Shown in pieces: positions 35,535-46,819 of a stretch of DNA of 64,000 nt. This stretch comes from Massilia terrae (GTDB taxonomy: Bacteria; Pseudomonadota; Gammaproteobacteria; Burkholderiales; Burkholderiaceae_D): NCBI RefSeq assembly GCF_024753145.1, contig NZ_JANUGU010000002.1, positions 1 to 64,000 of the forward strand, written 5' to 3'. The translations under genes were made by a program, and so were the position numbers. Each line of letters begins with the position of its first letter. Position 1 is the first letter of the stretch. The notes under the pieces are model-generated. The model was not told where the DNA came from. It ran no database searches and worked only from the letters and a program-made list of their open reading frames with translations.

Positions 35535-37313
35535 TTAGAAAGTACGTGCCTTCGGCTTGAAGGTCTCGACGGTCAGCGGCTTGGTGCGCACCGGCTTGTA
35601 CTCGAGGCGGTTGCCGCTCGAGAACCACAGGGTGTGCTTCATCCAGTTTTCGTCGTCGCGCTTCTCGAAGTCGCTGTGGGCGTGGGCGCCGCGCGATTCC
35701 TTGCGCGCCGCGGCCGAGATCATGGTCGCCTTGGCGGTCTCGATCAGGTTCTCCACTTCCAGCGCCTCGATACGGGCGGTGTTGAAGACCTTCGACTTGT
35801 CCTTGAACGAGATATTCTTGACGCGCTCGTCCAGCTTCAGGATTTCCTGCACGCCGGCATCCATCAATTCCTGGGTACGGAACACGCCGCAGTATTTCTG
35901 CATCGCGGCGCGGATGTCGTTGGCCACGTGCTGCACCTTCTCGCCGCCGGTCGAATTCTCGAGGCGGTTCAGGCGGTCCAGCGCGTAGTCGGCGGCATCG
36001 GCCGGGGCCGGCTTCTGGTCCTTCTCGTGCAGGTTCTGGGCGATGATGTGGTTGCCGGCGGCGCGGCCGAACACCACCAGGTCGAGCAGCGAGTTGGTGC
36101 CCAGGCGGTTGGCGCCGTGCACCGACACGCAGGAGCATTCACCGATCGCGTACAGGCCGTTGACGATCTTCTCGCCGCCCATGCCGTCCGGGGTCACGAC
36201 CTGGCCGTGGATATTGGTCGGGATGCCGCCCATCTGGTAGTGGATGGTCGGCACGACCGGGATCGGTTCCTTGGTCGCATCGACGTTGGCGAACTTGTGG
36301 CCGATTTCCAGAATCGAAGGCAGGCGCTTCTTGATGGTGTCGGCGCCGATGTGGCGCAGGTCGAGCAGCACGTGGTCTTTGTTCGGACCGACGCCGCGGC
36401 CTTCCTTGATTTCCTGGTCCATCGAACGCGACACGAAGTCGCGCGGCGCCAGGTCTTTCAGGGTCGGCGCGTAACGCTCCATGAAGCGCTCGCCATTGCT
36501 GTTGATCAGGATGCCGCCTTCGCCGCGCACGCCTTCGGTGATCAGCACGCCCGCGCCGGCCACGCCGGTCGGGTGGAACTGCCAGAATTCCATGTCCTGC
36601 AGGGGGATGCCGGCGCGCGCCGCCATGCCCATGCCGTCGCCGGTGTTGATGAAGGCGTTGGTCGAGGCCGCGAAGATACGGCCGGCGCCGCCGGTGGCGA
36701 AGATGGTGGTCTTCGCTTCCAGGCGCATGACTTCGCCGGTTTCCATTTCCAGCGCGACCACGCCGAGCACGTCGCCGTCCTGGTCGCGGATCAGGTCCAG
36801 CGCCATCCATTCGACGAAGAAGTGGGTGCGGGCGCGCACATTCCGTTGATAGAGCGTATGGAGCAGGGCGTGGCCGGTACGGTCGGCCGCGGCGCAGGCG
36901 CGCTGCACCGGCTTCTCGCCGAAGTTGGCGGTGTGGCCGCCGAACGGACGCTGGTAGATGGTGCCATCGGGGTTGCGGTCGAAGGGCATGCCGAAGTGTT
37001 CCAGCTCGTAGACGACCTTCGGTGCTTCGCGGCACATGAATTCGATCGCGTCCTGGTCGCCCAGGTAGTCGCCACCCTTGACGGTGTCGAACATATGCCA
37101 GTACCAGTCGTCCTCGCTCATATTGCCCAGCGAGGCGCCGATGCCGCCCTGGGCGGCGACCGTGTGCGAGCGGGTCGGGAAGACTTTCGACAGCACCGCC
37201 ACGTTCAGGCCGGCTTCGGCCAGCTGCAGCGATGCGCGCATGCCGGAGCCGCCGGCGCCGACGATCACCACGTCAAAGTGGCGGGTAGGAATTGCAGATT
37301 TGATTGCTGCCAC
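35535..37313 (-). CDS. sdhA: succinate dehydrogenase flavoprotein subunit
   Basis: The 592-residue product oxidises succinate to fumarate. FAD binding is seen in VVIVGAGGSGMRASLQLA and SHTVAAQGGIGAS (the His that holds FAD covalently). Substrate-site Arg/His residues lie around HPTGVAGAGVLITEG and GANRLGTNSLLDLVVFGR. The start is GTG 37313 (VAAIKSAIPTRHFD), 2 bp after the sdhD stop; longer open frames upstream overlap sdhD and are not credible. Confidence 0.96.
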   Translation of the reverse strand: MAAIKSAIPTRHFDVVIVGAGGSGMRASLQLAEAGLNVAVLSKVFPTRSHTVAAQGGIGASLGNMSEDDWYWHMFDTVKGGDYLGDQDAIEFMCREAPKVVYELEHFGMPFDRNPDGTIYQRPFGGHTANFGEKPVQRACAAADRTGHALLHTLYQRNVRARTHFFVEWMALDLIRDQDGDVLGVVALEMETGEVMRLEAKTTIFATGGAGRIFAASTNAFINTGDGMGMAARAGIPLQDMEFWQFHPTGVAGAGVLITEGVRGEGGILINSNGERFMERYAPTLKDLAPRDFVSRSMDQEIKEGRGVGPNKDHVLLDLRHIGADTIKKRLPSILEIGHKFANVDATKEPIPVVPTIHYQMGGIPTNIHGQVVTPDGMGGEKIVNGLYAIGECSCVSVHGANRLGTNSLLDLVVFGRAAGNHIIAQNLHEKDQKPAPADAADYALDRLNRLENSTGGEKVQHVANDIRAAMQKYCGVFRTQELMDAGVQEILKLDERVKNISFKDKSKVFNTARIEALEVENLIETAKATMISAAARKESRGAHAHSDFEKRDDENWMKHTLWFSSGNRLEYKPVRTKPLTVETFKPKARTF

Positions 37314-37315
37314 GA

Positions 37316-37681
37316 TTAAACGCTCCACAGAATTTGTACCGTCCAGGCGGCGCAGGCGATCAGCCAGAGCAGCGTGGCGATTTGCAGGGCCAGGCGCACG
37401 CCGACCGGTTTGATGTAGTCCATCCAGATGTCGCGGATGCCGACCCAGGCGTGATAGAACAGGCCGAACAGGGTCACCAGCGAGAACAGCTTGAACCACT
37501 GTTGCGAGAACAGGCCGGCCCAGCCTTCATAGGAAAAATTGTGGGCGCTGAAGAAGGACACCAGCAGGACGATGGTGTAGATCGCCATCACGATGGCGGT
37601 GACGCGCTGCGCCAGCCAGTCCTTGACGCCGTAGTGGGCGCCGACGACCAGGCGCTTCGGTCCGATATTATTCTTAGCCAT
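37316..37681 (-). CDS. sdhD: succinate dehydrogenase membrane anchor subunit
   Basis: The 121-residue product has three transmembrane helices: (VTAIVMAIYTIVLLVSFF, LFSLVTLFGLFYHAWVG, and a C-terminal LALQIATLLWLIACAAW). The His in FYHAWVGIRDIWMDY is the axial haem b ligand with SdhC. It anchors SdhAB and forms the quinone site. It overlaps sdhC by one base (TAATG). Confidence 0.93.
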   Translation of the reverse strand: MAKNNIGPKRLVVGAHYGVKDWLAQRVTAIVMAIYTIVLLVSFFSAHNFSYEGWAGLFSQQWFKLFSLVTLFGLFYHAWVGIRDIWMDYIKPVGVRLALQIATLLWLIACAAWTVQILWSV

Positions 37682-38106
37682 TAAAACACTCCAAACAATT
37701 TGAGGGCGACCAGCGCAGTCAGCACCAGGCTCACGATCAGCACCCAGCGCGCGGTGCGCTGCGATGCGTCCTTGTCCAGGGCCATGTGGTTGTCCATGAA
37801 CAGGTGGCGGATGCCGGCGCAGAAATGGTGCAGGTAGGCCCAGGACAGGCCGAGGATGATGATCTTGACGAACACGTTGTCGACGATGCCGGCGAAGTGC
37901 GCGAACGAGTATTCGGAGCGCAGGCTTTCCTGCAGGAGGTAGAGCAGGAACGGCAAGAACAGGAACAGTCCGGCGCCGGCGACCCGGTGCAGGATCGAAA
38001 CCATCGCGGACGGCGGCATCTTATAGTTAGAAGTAATATCCGCAAACGTGACGTTTCGGAATTCCGGCCGTTCCTTTTTTGGGACTTCTCTCACGGCTTC
38101 GGACAT
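37681..38106 (-). CDS. sdhC: succinate dehydrogenase cytochrome b556 subunit
   Basis: The 141-residue product has three transmembrane helices after an N-terminal cytoplasmic segment. SILHRVAGAGLFLFLP and YLHHFCAGIRHLFMDNH carry the conserved Ser/Arg quinone-site and haem-ligand His residues. It is the first gene of the sdhCDAB-sdhE-gltA run. The SD is GGGAGG. Confidence 0.94.
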   Translation of the reverse strand: MSEAVREVPKKERPEFRNVTFADITSNYKMPPSAMVSILHRVAGAGLFLFLPFLLYLLQESLRSEYSFAHFAGIVDNVFVKIIILGLSWAYLHHFCAGIRHLFMDNHMALDKDASQRTARWVLIVSLVLTALVALKLFGVF

Positions 38107-38129
38107 ACAACACCTCCCTTAACTGACAA

Positions 38130-38135
38130 ATTGTA
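38130..38135 (-). promoter_or_regulatory. possible -10 element for the sdh operon
   Basis: tacaat on the minus strand lies 24 bp upstream of the sdhC start codon. No good -35 is at the expected distance, so this is weak. Confidence 0.25.
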
Positions 38136-38304
38136 AAGAACCCTGCATTGTCGCCGATCTCCGGTGCCTGGACCAAGCTCCGGCGGCGCTACCATCGGAA
38201 TAATGCGGCGAAACCGGGTTTCGTGACGCCGCTTTCCAAAGAATCAAACTATTTTACTCTTGGGCAGCCAAGCTTGCCCTGCCCCCAGCCATTTTGCGCC
38301 ACAC

Positions 38305-39069
38305 TCACGACAGCTCGCTCAGGTAATGGTGGTGCGCCGTCAGGTACATCCCGCGGCGCAGCTCGACCGCCTTGTCGCCATAGGTGAACGAGACGCGCTC
38401 GGCCACCAGCAGCGGCGTGCCTTCGGGCACGGCGAGCAGCTGGGCGGTGCCGGCGTCGGCGGCCACTGCCTTGATTTTCTCGGTCGCGCGGATCATGCGC
38501 GTGCCGAATTCCGATTCGAACAGGCCGTACATCGGGCCCTTGTATTCCACCAGCCGCTCGGCCGTCAGGCCCTTGAACAGCTGCCCGGGCAGCCACAGTT
38601 CCTCGAGGATGGTGGGGGCGCCGTCGAAGGCCATCAGGCGCTTGACGTAGACGACCGCGTCGCCCGACTTCAGTTCGAGCAGGCGCGCGACTTCGGCCGG
38701 CGCGCGGATGCGTTTGACTTCAAGGATGCGGTTGTCGGCCTGGTGCGGCACGCCCTCGTCGGGCATCAGGCGCAGGAAGCGGAAATGGGCCCGCTCTTCA
38801 TGGTGGGTGGCGACAAAGGTGCCTTTGCCCTGGCGGCGCAGCACCAGGTTCTCGGCGGCAAGCTCGTCGATCGCCTTGCGCACCGTGCCCTGGCTGACCT
38901 TGAAGCGGGATGCCAGCTCGACCTCGCTGGGCATCAGCTCGCCGGGCTTCCACTCGCCCGACTGCAGGCTCTGCGTGATCAAGGCCTTGATCTGCTGGTA
39001 CAGCGGGCTGAAGGTTGGGGAGGCGCCGGGGCTGGCGTCACCGCCCGGATTGGACGATGCTGGGTTCAT
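38305..39069 (-). CDS. GntR-family regulator, HutC/UTRA subfamily
   Basis: The 254-residue product has an N-terminal winged helix (SPLYQQIKALITQSL then ELMPSEVELASRFKVSQGTVRKAIDELAAENLV and RRQGKGTFVA) and a C-terminal UTRA ligand domain. ATG 39069 is chosen; an upstream extension contains the promoter region. It sits between sdhC and mdh, divergent from mdh, an arrangement found in other Burkholderiales (from memory). The effector is unknown; a TCA-cycle acid is likely. A palindrome lies in the divergent region. Confidence 0.9.
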   Translation of the reverse strand: MNPASSNPGGDASPGASPTFSPLYQQIKALITQSLQSGEWKPGELMPSEVELASRFKVSQGTVRKAIDELAAENLVLRRQGKGTFVATHHEERAHFRFLRLMPDEGVPHQADNRILEVKRIRAPAEVARLLELKSGDAVVYVKRLMAFDGAPTILEELWLPGQLFKGLTAERLVEYKGPMYGLFESEFGTRMIRATEKIKAVAADAGTAQLLAVPEGTPLLVAERVSFTYGDKAVELRRGMYLTAHHHYLSELS

Positions 39070-39127
39070 AGACCGCGATTTCACCACAAAAGCCCCTCCC
39101 CGTCCAGTGAAAAGGTGCTCAGTCCAC

Positions 39128-39143
39128 TGTCTTATATAAGACA
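39128..39143. promoter_or_regulatory. 16-bp perfect palindrome, candidate GntR operator
   Basis: tgtcttatataagaca is a perfect 16-bp palindrome, 59 bp upstream of the gntR start and ~190 bp upstream of mdh. It is followed by the AT-rich catatgatatgaattgaca. AT-centred palindromes with outer GT/AC are typical of GntR/HutC operators. Confidence 0.6.
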
Positions 39144-39335
39144 TATGATATGAATTGACAGATGGAATAGCGCGGGTCTACACTCGCGATCGATCCGGCC
39201 CCCCGCGTGGCCCCGGCGTGGCCGATTTTGCACACGCGCGCTGCCCGATCCTGGATACTGTTTTGGTATCATTGTGGTTTCCCGAACAGACACCTCCCTC
39301 GGCCCCGTTTTCATTCCCACTTTTGGAGATTCATC

Positions 39336-40325
39336 ATGGCTAAAAACCCCAAGCGCGTCGCGGTAACCGGCGCGGCCGGCCAGATCGGCTATTCGCTGCT
39401 GTTCCGCATCGCCAACGGCGACCTGCTGGGCAAGGACCAGCCGGTCATCCTGCAGCTGCTCGAGATCGACAATGAGAAGGCACAGAAAGCGCTCAAGGGC
39501 GTCATGATGGAACTGGAAGACTGCGCGTTCCCGCTGCTGGCCGGCATGACCGCCCACAGCGACCCGATGACCGCCTTCAAGGACGCCGACGTGGCCCTGC
39601 TGGTCGGCGCCCGTCCGCGCGGCCCGGGCATGGAGCGCAAGGACCTGCTGGAAGCCAACGCCCAGATCTTCACCGTGCAGGGCAAGGCCCTGGACGCGGT
39701 CGCTTCGCGCGACGTCAAGGTGCTGGTGGTCGGCAACCCGGCCAACACCAACGCCTACATCGCGATGAAATCGGCCCCGGGCCTGCCGGCCAAGAACTTC
39801 ACCGCCATGCTGCGCCTGGACCACAACCGCGCGCTGTCGCAAGTGGCCGCCAAGACCGGCACCGCCGTGGGCGACATCGAGAAGCTGTGCGTGTGGGGCA
39901 ACCACTCGCCGACCATGTACGCCGACTACCGCTTCGCCACCGTCGGCGGCAAATCGGTCAAGGACATGATCAACGACCAGGAATGGAACCGCGACGTGTT
40001 CCTGCCGACCGTCGGCAAGCGCGGCGCAGCGATCATCGAAGCGCGCGGCGCCTCGTCGGCCGCTTCGGCCGCCAACGCCGCGATCGACCACGTGCATGAC
40101 TGGGTGCTGGGCACCGCCGGCAAGTGGACCACCATGGGCGTGCCGTCGGACGGTTCGTACGGTATCCCGGAAGGCATCATCTTCGGCTTCCCGGTCACCA
40201 CCGAGAACGGCGAGTACAAGATCGTGCAGGGCCTGCAGATCGACGAGTTCTCGCAAGAGCGCATCAACAAGACCCTGGCCGAGCTGGAAGAAGAGCGCGC
40301 CGGCGTCGCCCACCTGCTGAAGTAA
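39336..40325 (+). CDS. mdh: malate dehydrogenase
   Basis: The 329-residue product is the NAD-dependent MDH of the type common in Betaproteobacteria. It has [19 protein letters not shown] (NAD loop), [19 protein letters not shown] (substrate-closing loop with Arg), NPANTNAYI, and [11 protein letters not shown] with the catalytic His. ATG 39336 follows TTTGGAG. It is the first gene of the rightward TCA run with the CitE-like, MliC-like and acnA genes. Confidence 0.97.
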   Translation: MAKNPKRVAVTGAAGQIGYSLLFRIANGDLLGKDQPVILQLLEIDNEKAQKALKGVMMELEDCAFPLLAGMTAHSDPMTAFKDADVALLVGARPRGPGMERKDLLEANAQIFTVQGKALDAVASRDVKVLVVGNPANTNAYIAMKSAPGLPAKNFTAMLRLDHNRALSQVAAKTGTAVGDIEKLCVWGNHSPTMYADYRFATVGGKSVKDMINDQEWNRDVFLPTVGKRGAAIIEARGASSAASAANAAIDHVHDWVLGTAGKWTTMGVPSDGSYGIPEGIIFGFPVTTENGEYKIVQGLQIDEFSQERINKTLAELEEERAGVAHLLK

Positions 40326-40366
40326 TCATCCACGCGGCGCAGCGGATCGTCCGCCGCGCCGCCCGT

Positions 40367-40395
40367 GCCGTGCCGCCGGCCAAAGGCGGCACGGC
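40367..40395 (+). promoter_or_regulatory. strong hairpin without T-tract between mdh and the CitE-like gene
   Basis: gccgtgccgcc (40367-40377) is perfectly inverted at 40385-40395, with a 7-nt loop. No U-run follows, so it is more likely an mRNA-stabilising or attenuating structure than a classic terminator. Confidence 0.5.
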
Positions 40396-40419
40396 AGCTT
40401 TGCCATAACGAACACGCGC

Positions 40420-41409
40420 ATGCATCCGTCCGAGGTTTTATTCCAGGGTAAACGCCAGCCGCTGCTGCTGCCGGCCTGCGACCATTACGCAGGGTCCGAC
40501 AGGCTGATGCGCAAGTCGATGGCCCTGCAACAAGAGCTTGGCCCCCTGTTCGACATCACCTTCGATTGCGAGGACGGCGCCGAGGCCGGCCGCGAGACCG
40601 AGCACGCACAGCTGGTTGCCGATCTGCTGAACAGCGAGGACAACCGCTTCAAGCGCATCGGCGCGCGCCTGCACGACCTGTCGCATCCGCATGTCGAGCA
40701 GGACGTGGCCATCATCGTCGGCCAGGCCGCGCAGCAGCTGGCCTACGTGGTGCTGCCCAAGCCGAACGGCATCGCCGACGTGCGCCAGGCGCTGGAAATC
40801 ATCAACAAGCACGCGCTGGCCGCGGGCCGCGAGGCGCTGCCGGTGCACGTGCTGATCGAAACCCACGGCGCCCTGCACGACGCCTACGAGATCGCCGCCC
40901 TGCCCCAGGTCGAGTGCCTGTCGTTCGGCATCATGGATTTCGTGTCGGCCCATTTCGGCGCGATCCCGGCGGCCGCGATGCGCACGCCGGGCCAGTTCAC
41001 GCACCCGCTGGTGGTGCGCGCAAAGCTGGAGATGGTTGCGGCAGCTCATGCGCACGGCAAGGTCGCCTCGCATAATGTGACCACCGAGATCAAGGACAGC
41101 GCGGTGGTCGCCAACGACGCCCAGCGCGCCGCCGGCGAATTCGGTTTCACCCGCATGTGGAGCATCCACCCGGACCAGATCAAGCCGATCATCAAGGCGT
41201 TCACGCCGCGTATGTCCGAGGTGAACGAAGCAACGCATATCCTGCAGGACGCGATGGCCGCGAACTGGGGACCGATCGCCCAGCATGGCCGCTTGCACGA
41301 CCGCGCCAGCTACCGATATTATTGGACGGTGTTGCAGCGCGCGAAGCTGGCAGGACTTGCGCTGCCGGAATCCGCGGCGGCAATCGTCAACCAACCGGAA
41401 TCTGTCTAA
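40420..41409 (+). CDS. HpcH/HpaI aldolase / citrate lyase beta-like protein
   Basis: The 329-residue product has the CitE-type TIM barrel. [14 protein letters not shown] carries metal-binding acidic residues near 50, [17 protein letters not shown] is the Glu motif near 143, and [13 protein letters not shown] follows. Members of this family cleave or form malyl/citramalyl/citryl-CoA esters. No other citrate-lyase subunits are here. In Betaproteobacteria this gene sits between mdh and acnA, so a role tied to the TCA cycle is inferred. The stop overlaps the next gene's start (TAATG). Confidence 0.88.
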   Translation: MHPSEVLFQGKRQPLLLPACDHYAGSDRLMRKSMALQQELGPLFDITFDCEDGAEAGRETEHAQLVADLLNSEDNRFKRIGARLHDLSHPHVEQDVAIIVGQAAQQLAYVVLPKPNGIADVRQALEIINKHALAAGREALPVHVLIETHGALHDAYEIAALPQVECLSFGIMDFVSAHFGAIPAAAMRTPGQFTHPLVVRAKLEMVAAAHAHGKVASHNVTTEIKDSAVVANDAQRAAGEFGFTRMWSIHPDQIKPIIKAFTPRMSEVNEATHILQDAMAANWGPIAQHGRLHDRASYRYYWTVLQRAKLAGLALPESAAAIVNQPESV

Positions 41410-41909
41410 TGGCCATCCTGTCCCAACACTCCCTCGCCGCCAGCCTCATCGCGCTGGCGGCCGCCAGCGTGTGCGCCCTGCCCGCGCACGCCGCCACCGA
41501 AATCCATCCGAAAGCGACCAAGGTCCTGAAGCACAAAGCCGCCAAGAAAAAGGCTGAAGCCAAGACCGACGCCGAGGACAAGAACGACCCGGAACCGGAC
41601 ATCACCGATACCGTCGTCCAGCAATACAGCTGCGAGCTGGGCAACAAGATCACGATCTACACCAACGCCAACGATAACGAGCACATCGCGCTGCGCTGGA
41701 AGAACCGCGTGCACCGCATGAGCCGCGTGGCCACCACCACCGGTGCGCAGCGCTTCGAAAACCCGGTGTATGGCATCGTCTGGATCGGCATTCCGGCCAA
41801 GGGCATCCTGCTGGACTCGAAGCACAACCACCAGCTGGCGAACGAATGCAAGGGCGCCGAGCAAAGCAAGCCGATGGCGGCAGTCGCGCCGGACGCGAAA
41901 CAAGGCTGA
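41409..41909 (+). CDS. MliC-like secreted protein
   Basis: The 166-residue product has a Sec signal peptide (1-28) and a Lys/Ala/Glu-rich linker. The C-terminal ~85 residues resemble the MliC/PliC lysozyme-inhibitor fold: YSCELGNKITIYTNAND, then ALRWKNRVHRMSRVATTTGAQRF, then NPVYGIVWIGIPAKG, with two Cys for a disulphide. MliC proteins bind c-type lysozyme; this one lacks a lipobox, so it would be periplasmic. Why it is coupled to the CitE-like gene is unclear. Confidence 0.72.
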   Translation: MAILSQHSLAASLIALAAASVCALPAHAATEIHPKATKVLKHKAAKKKAEAKTDAEDKNDPEPDITDTVVQQYSCELGNKITIYTNANDNEHIALRWKNRVHRMSRVATTTGAQRFENPVYGIVWIGIPAKGILLDSKHNHQLANECKGAEQSKPMAAVAPDAKQG

Positions 41910-41965
41910 GCCGAGGCCGGCCCGCACTGATTTAGCAAGAAAAAACATCCACTGAAGGAGAAGTC

Positions 41966-44674
<2,709 letters not shown>

Positions 44675-44711
44675 TCGCCCCGCTCCCTGCCCGCCGCGCG
44701 CGGGCAGCATG

Positions 44712-44735
44712 ACGCCGGATTCGTCCGGCGTTTTT
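44712..44735 (+). terminator. rho-independent terminator after acnA
   Basis: The stem acgccgga / tccggcgt has a 4-nt loop (ttcg) and is followed by a T-run. Confidence 0.93.
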
Positions 44736-44879
44736 CATTTTGGGAGGCCGGCCGCCGCGTCCCGCCCGGCACCGTACTGATGGCTTGTAGCCGAATCAAC
44801 TACAATACCGGGGATATGGGTTTATCATCGAACCCGAACCATACGAATACCAACCACCGTAAAGAGACTGTTTAGCGCC

Positions 44880-46136
44880 ATGCGTCGTCCGTCCAAAGAT
44901 TCATCCCACAAACTGTCCACCGAGAGCCAGCGGCTTTCCAGCATCGCCCAGGCGGTGGTGCAGGCCGCCAGCCGCGTCGAGGAACGGGCCTGGGAGCGGC
45001 AGCTGGATACGCATCTGCAGAAGCTGCTCAAGACCAACCACCAGGAAAGCATCGACGCCGCCCTCAACGCCCTGTTCAAGGACGACCTGGCGGGCTACGA
45101 CGTGCTGATGGACGGCGTGGAAGCCGTCAGCGAATCGTCCACCATGGTCGAGGAAGCGGACGGCGCCGAAGTGACCTGGCAGGCCTTGCTGGTCGCCGCG
45201 CCGATCCTGGCCTGGACCCGCTTCTCCATCGCGTCCGGCAATATCCCGTCGGACCAGCTGCACACGCTGTCGGCCCACTTCTCGGCCCACCTGCTGGCCG
45301 AGGGTACCCGCATGGCGATGGCGCCGACCCTGTACGCCATCGACCAGCTGCCGCGCACCCATGCCGAAACCTATGCGATGACGCACCGGCTGGCAGCCGC
45401 CGCGCACAAGGGCAGCAGCGTCAAGCCGGCCGTGCGCGCGCCGGATACCGCGCCCTTCCTGGCCGATACGCGCTACCTGCTGGTGGCAGTGATCGCCCCG
45501 GTGGGCGCGCCGATCTTCCGCTGGCAGGAAGCGCAGCACCACATCAACTTCATGGCCGAACGCGCCAACGCGCTGGAACAGTGGCGCGCGCAGGCCACGC
45601 CCAATGTGGCGCGCCTGATGCCAGGCTGCGGCGTCGAGCTGCTGCTGCCGGAGGCCTACTACGTGGCTTGCCGCGAGGCGGACAAGCTGATCCGCCCGGT
45701 GTCGATCCGCGCCGCCGTGCATTACCTGACCAACACGCTGGATGTGGAAGCGTCGGATCTGCGCGCCGTGATCGCCGGCTTCGGCGAAGAAGCGACCGAC
45801 GGCCAGATCGACGAGTACCGGGTCGGCTTCACGCTGCGCCAGTCGCAGGAAGTGGTCTACGGCATCGTGTGGCCGCTGTACGGGCAGGAAGATGAGGAAG
45901 GCACGCCGATGGAAGGTCCCGCGCTGAGCGGCGGCCCGGCCCCGGTCACGCCGATCAACGAGATCATCGCGCACCTCAATTCGGCCGGCATCACCCACGT
46001 CAAGCGCATCAACGAGCGCTATGTCGCGGAATACTGCGATGACTGCGGGGCGCCGCTGTTCGCCGATCCGACCGGCGAACTGGTGCATGCGGAGATGCCG
46101 GAGGATACAGCGTCGGGGTCAGAGCATTTCCATTGA
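44880..46136 (+). CDS. DUF2863 family protein
   Basis: The 418-residue product matches this Burkholderiales-specific family: an N-terminal helical region (SQRLSSIAQAVVQAASRVEERAWE), a middle part with WQALLVAAPILAWTRFSI and EGTRMAMAPTLYAID, and a C-terminal half ending with CDDCGAPLFADPTGELVHAEMP. The last motif has a CxxC that could bind zinc. Function is unknown; no membrane segment. It stands alone after the acnA terminator. Confidence 0.88.
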   Translation: MRRPSKDSSHKLSTESQRLSSIAQAVVQAASRVEERAWERQLDTHLQKLLKTNHQESIDAALNALFKDDLAGYDVLMDGVEAVSESSTMVEEADGAEVTWQALLVAAPILAWTRFSIASGNIPSDQLHTLSAHFSAHLLAEGTRMAMAPTLYAIDQLPRTHAETYAMTHRLAAAAHKGSSVKPAVRAPDTAPFLADTRYLLVAVIAPVGAPIFRWQEAQHHINFMAERANALEQWRAQATPNVARLMPGCGVELLLPEAYYVACREADKLIRPVSIRAAVHYLTNTLDVEASDLRAVIAGFGEEATDGQIDEYRVGFTLRQSQEVVYGIVWPLYGQEDEEGTPMEGPALSGGPAPVTPINEIIAHLNSAGITHVKRINERYVAEYCDDCGAPLFADPTGELVHAEMPEDTASGSEHFH

Positions 46137-46219
46137 TCGATGCATGCGCGAGTGGCATTCAGTCAGAATGCTGCTCGGGTAACATGGTTGACGAAAGGCG
46201 GGTACGTCCAGCTCCATCT

Positions 46220-46441
46220 CTACGGAACGCTTCGATTACCTTGCCTTTTCGAGGCTGAAGGCGTGGACCCGCTGACTTTCCGGGTAATGTGCCGAAACAG
46301 GCCCCGAACCGCCTTGTACAGGAGAATGAGGGGCGCGAAGTAGAGGCGTGGCCCTTCCCTGACTCCTCGGATGAACCCGTCCCAAAAAGTCAGTCCGTCC
46401 CGTTCTTTCGGGGCTGCATCAATCCCTGGCTTCATTTCCAT
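46220..46441 (-). CDS. small basic membrane-associated protein, unknown
   Basis: The 73-residue product has one hydrophobic segment (RLYFAPLILLYKAVRGLF, ~32-49) and a basic, Ser-rich tail. ATG 46441 overlaps the upstream membrane-protein gene by 10 bp (both frames share gtatggaaatga), so they are translationally coupled. No family is recognised. Confidence 0.5.
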   Translation of the reverse strand: MEMKPGIDAAPKERDGLTFWDGFIRGVREGPRLYFAPLILLYKAVRGLFRHITRKVSGSTPSASKRQGNRSVP

Positions 46442-46701
46442 ACCTCCCGTATCGCCCGAACTCCTTCGACCACAAAGAGCACGAGGAAGAGCACGGCGTC
46501 GATCAGCAAGATGGCATCCGCCAGCCCGCCCAAGATCCAGACTGTGAACGTCGGCACGTCAAACTTCGTTTCAAGTGCTTGCACCAACAGCGACAGGCTG
46601 ATCGAAGCGAAACACAGTAAAAGGAAAGTCGCGGCGCCCACCACCAGATGTCCGACGAACGCGCCGAAGGACTCCCAAGGCACCAAGCTTCGCTTTGCCA
46701 C
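46432..46701 (-). CDS. small membrane protein with two helices, unknown
   Basis: The 89-residue product starts at GTG 46701 after AAAGGAAG (MAKRSLVPWESFGAFVGH). It has two long hydrophobic segments (VVGAATFLLLCFASISLSLLV in part, then ILLIDAVLFLVLFVVEGV) and would sit in the inner membrane. A longer frame to 46872 lacks SD support. It pairs with the small overlapping downstream gene. Such tiny overlapping pairs are often immunity or accessory modules; that is inference only. Confidence 0.55.
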   Translation of the reverse strand: MAKRSLVPWESFGAFVGHLVVGAATFLLLCFASISLSLLVQALETKFDVPTFTVWILGGLADAILLIDAVLFLVLFVVEGVRAIREVWK

Positions 46702-46819
46702 GTTCGCTTCCTTTGGACCGTAGACGTGTCTACAAAGTTCGTTAGACCGCCCTAGGCAAAATTTTGTCGAGTTGGCGGCATGAAGCTGGTCAAGCTCCGC
46801 GTTTGGAACAAGCGCGCGC

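Noticed and set aside
37314..37499. An N-terminal extension of sdhA
   Set aside because: It overlaps sdhD out of frame and reads as low-complexity Arg/Leu; the GTG start next to the sdhD stop fits the family.
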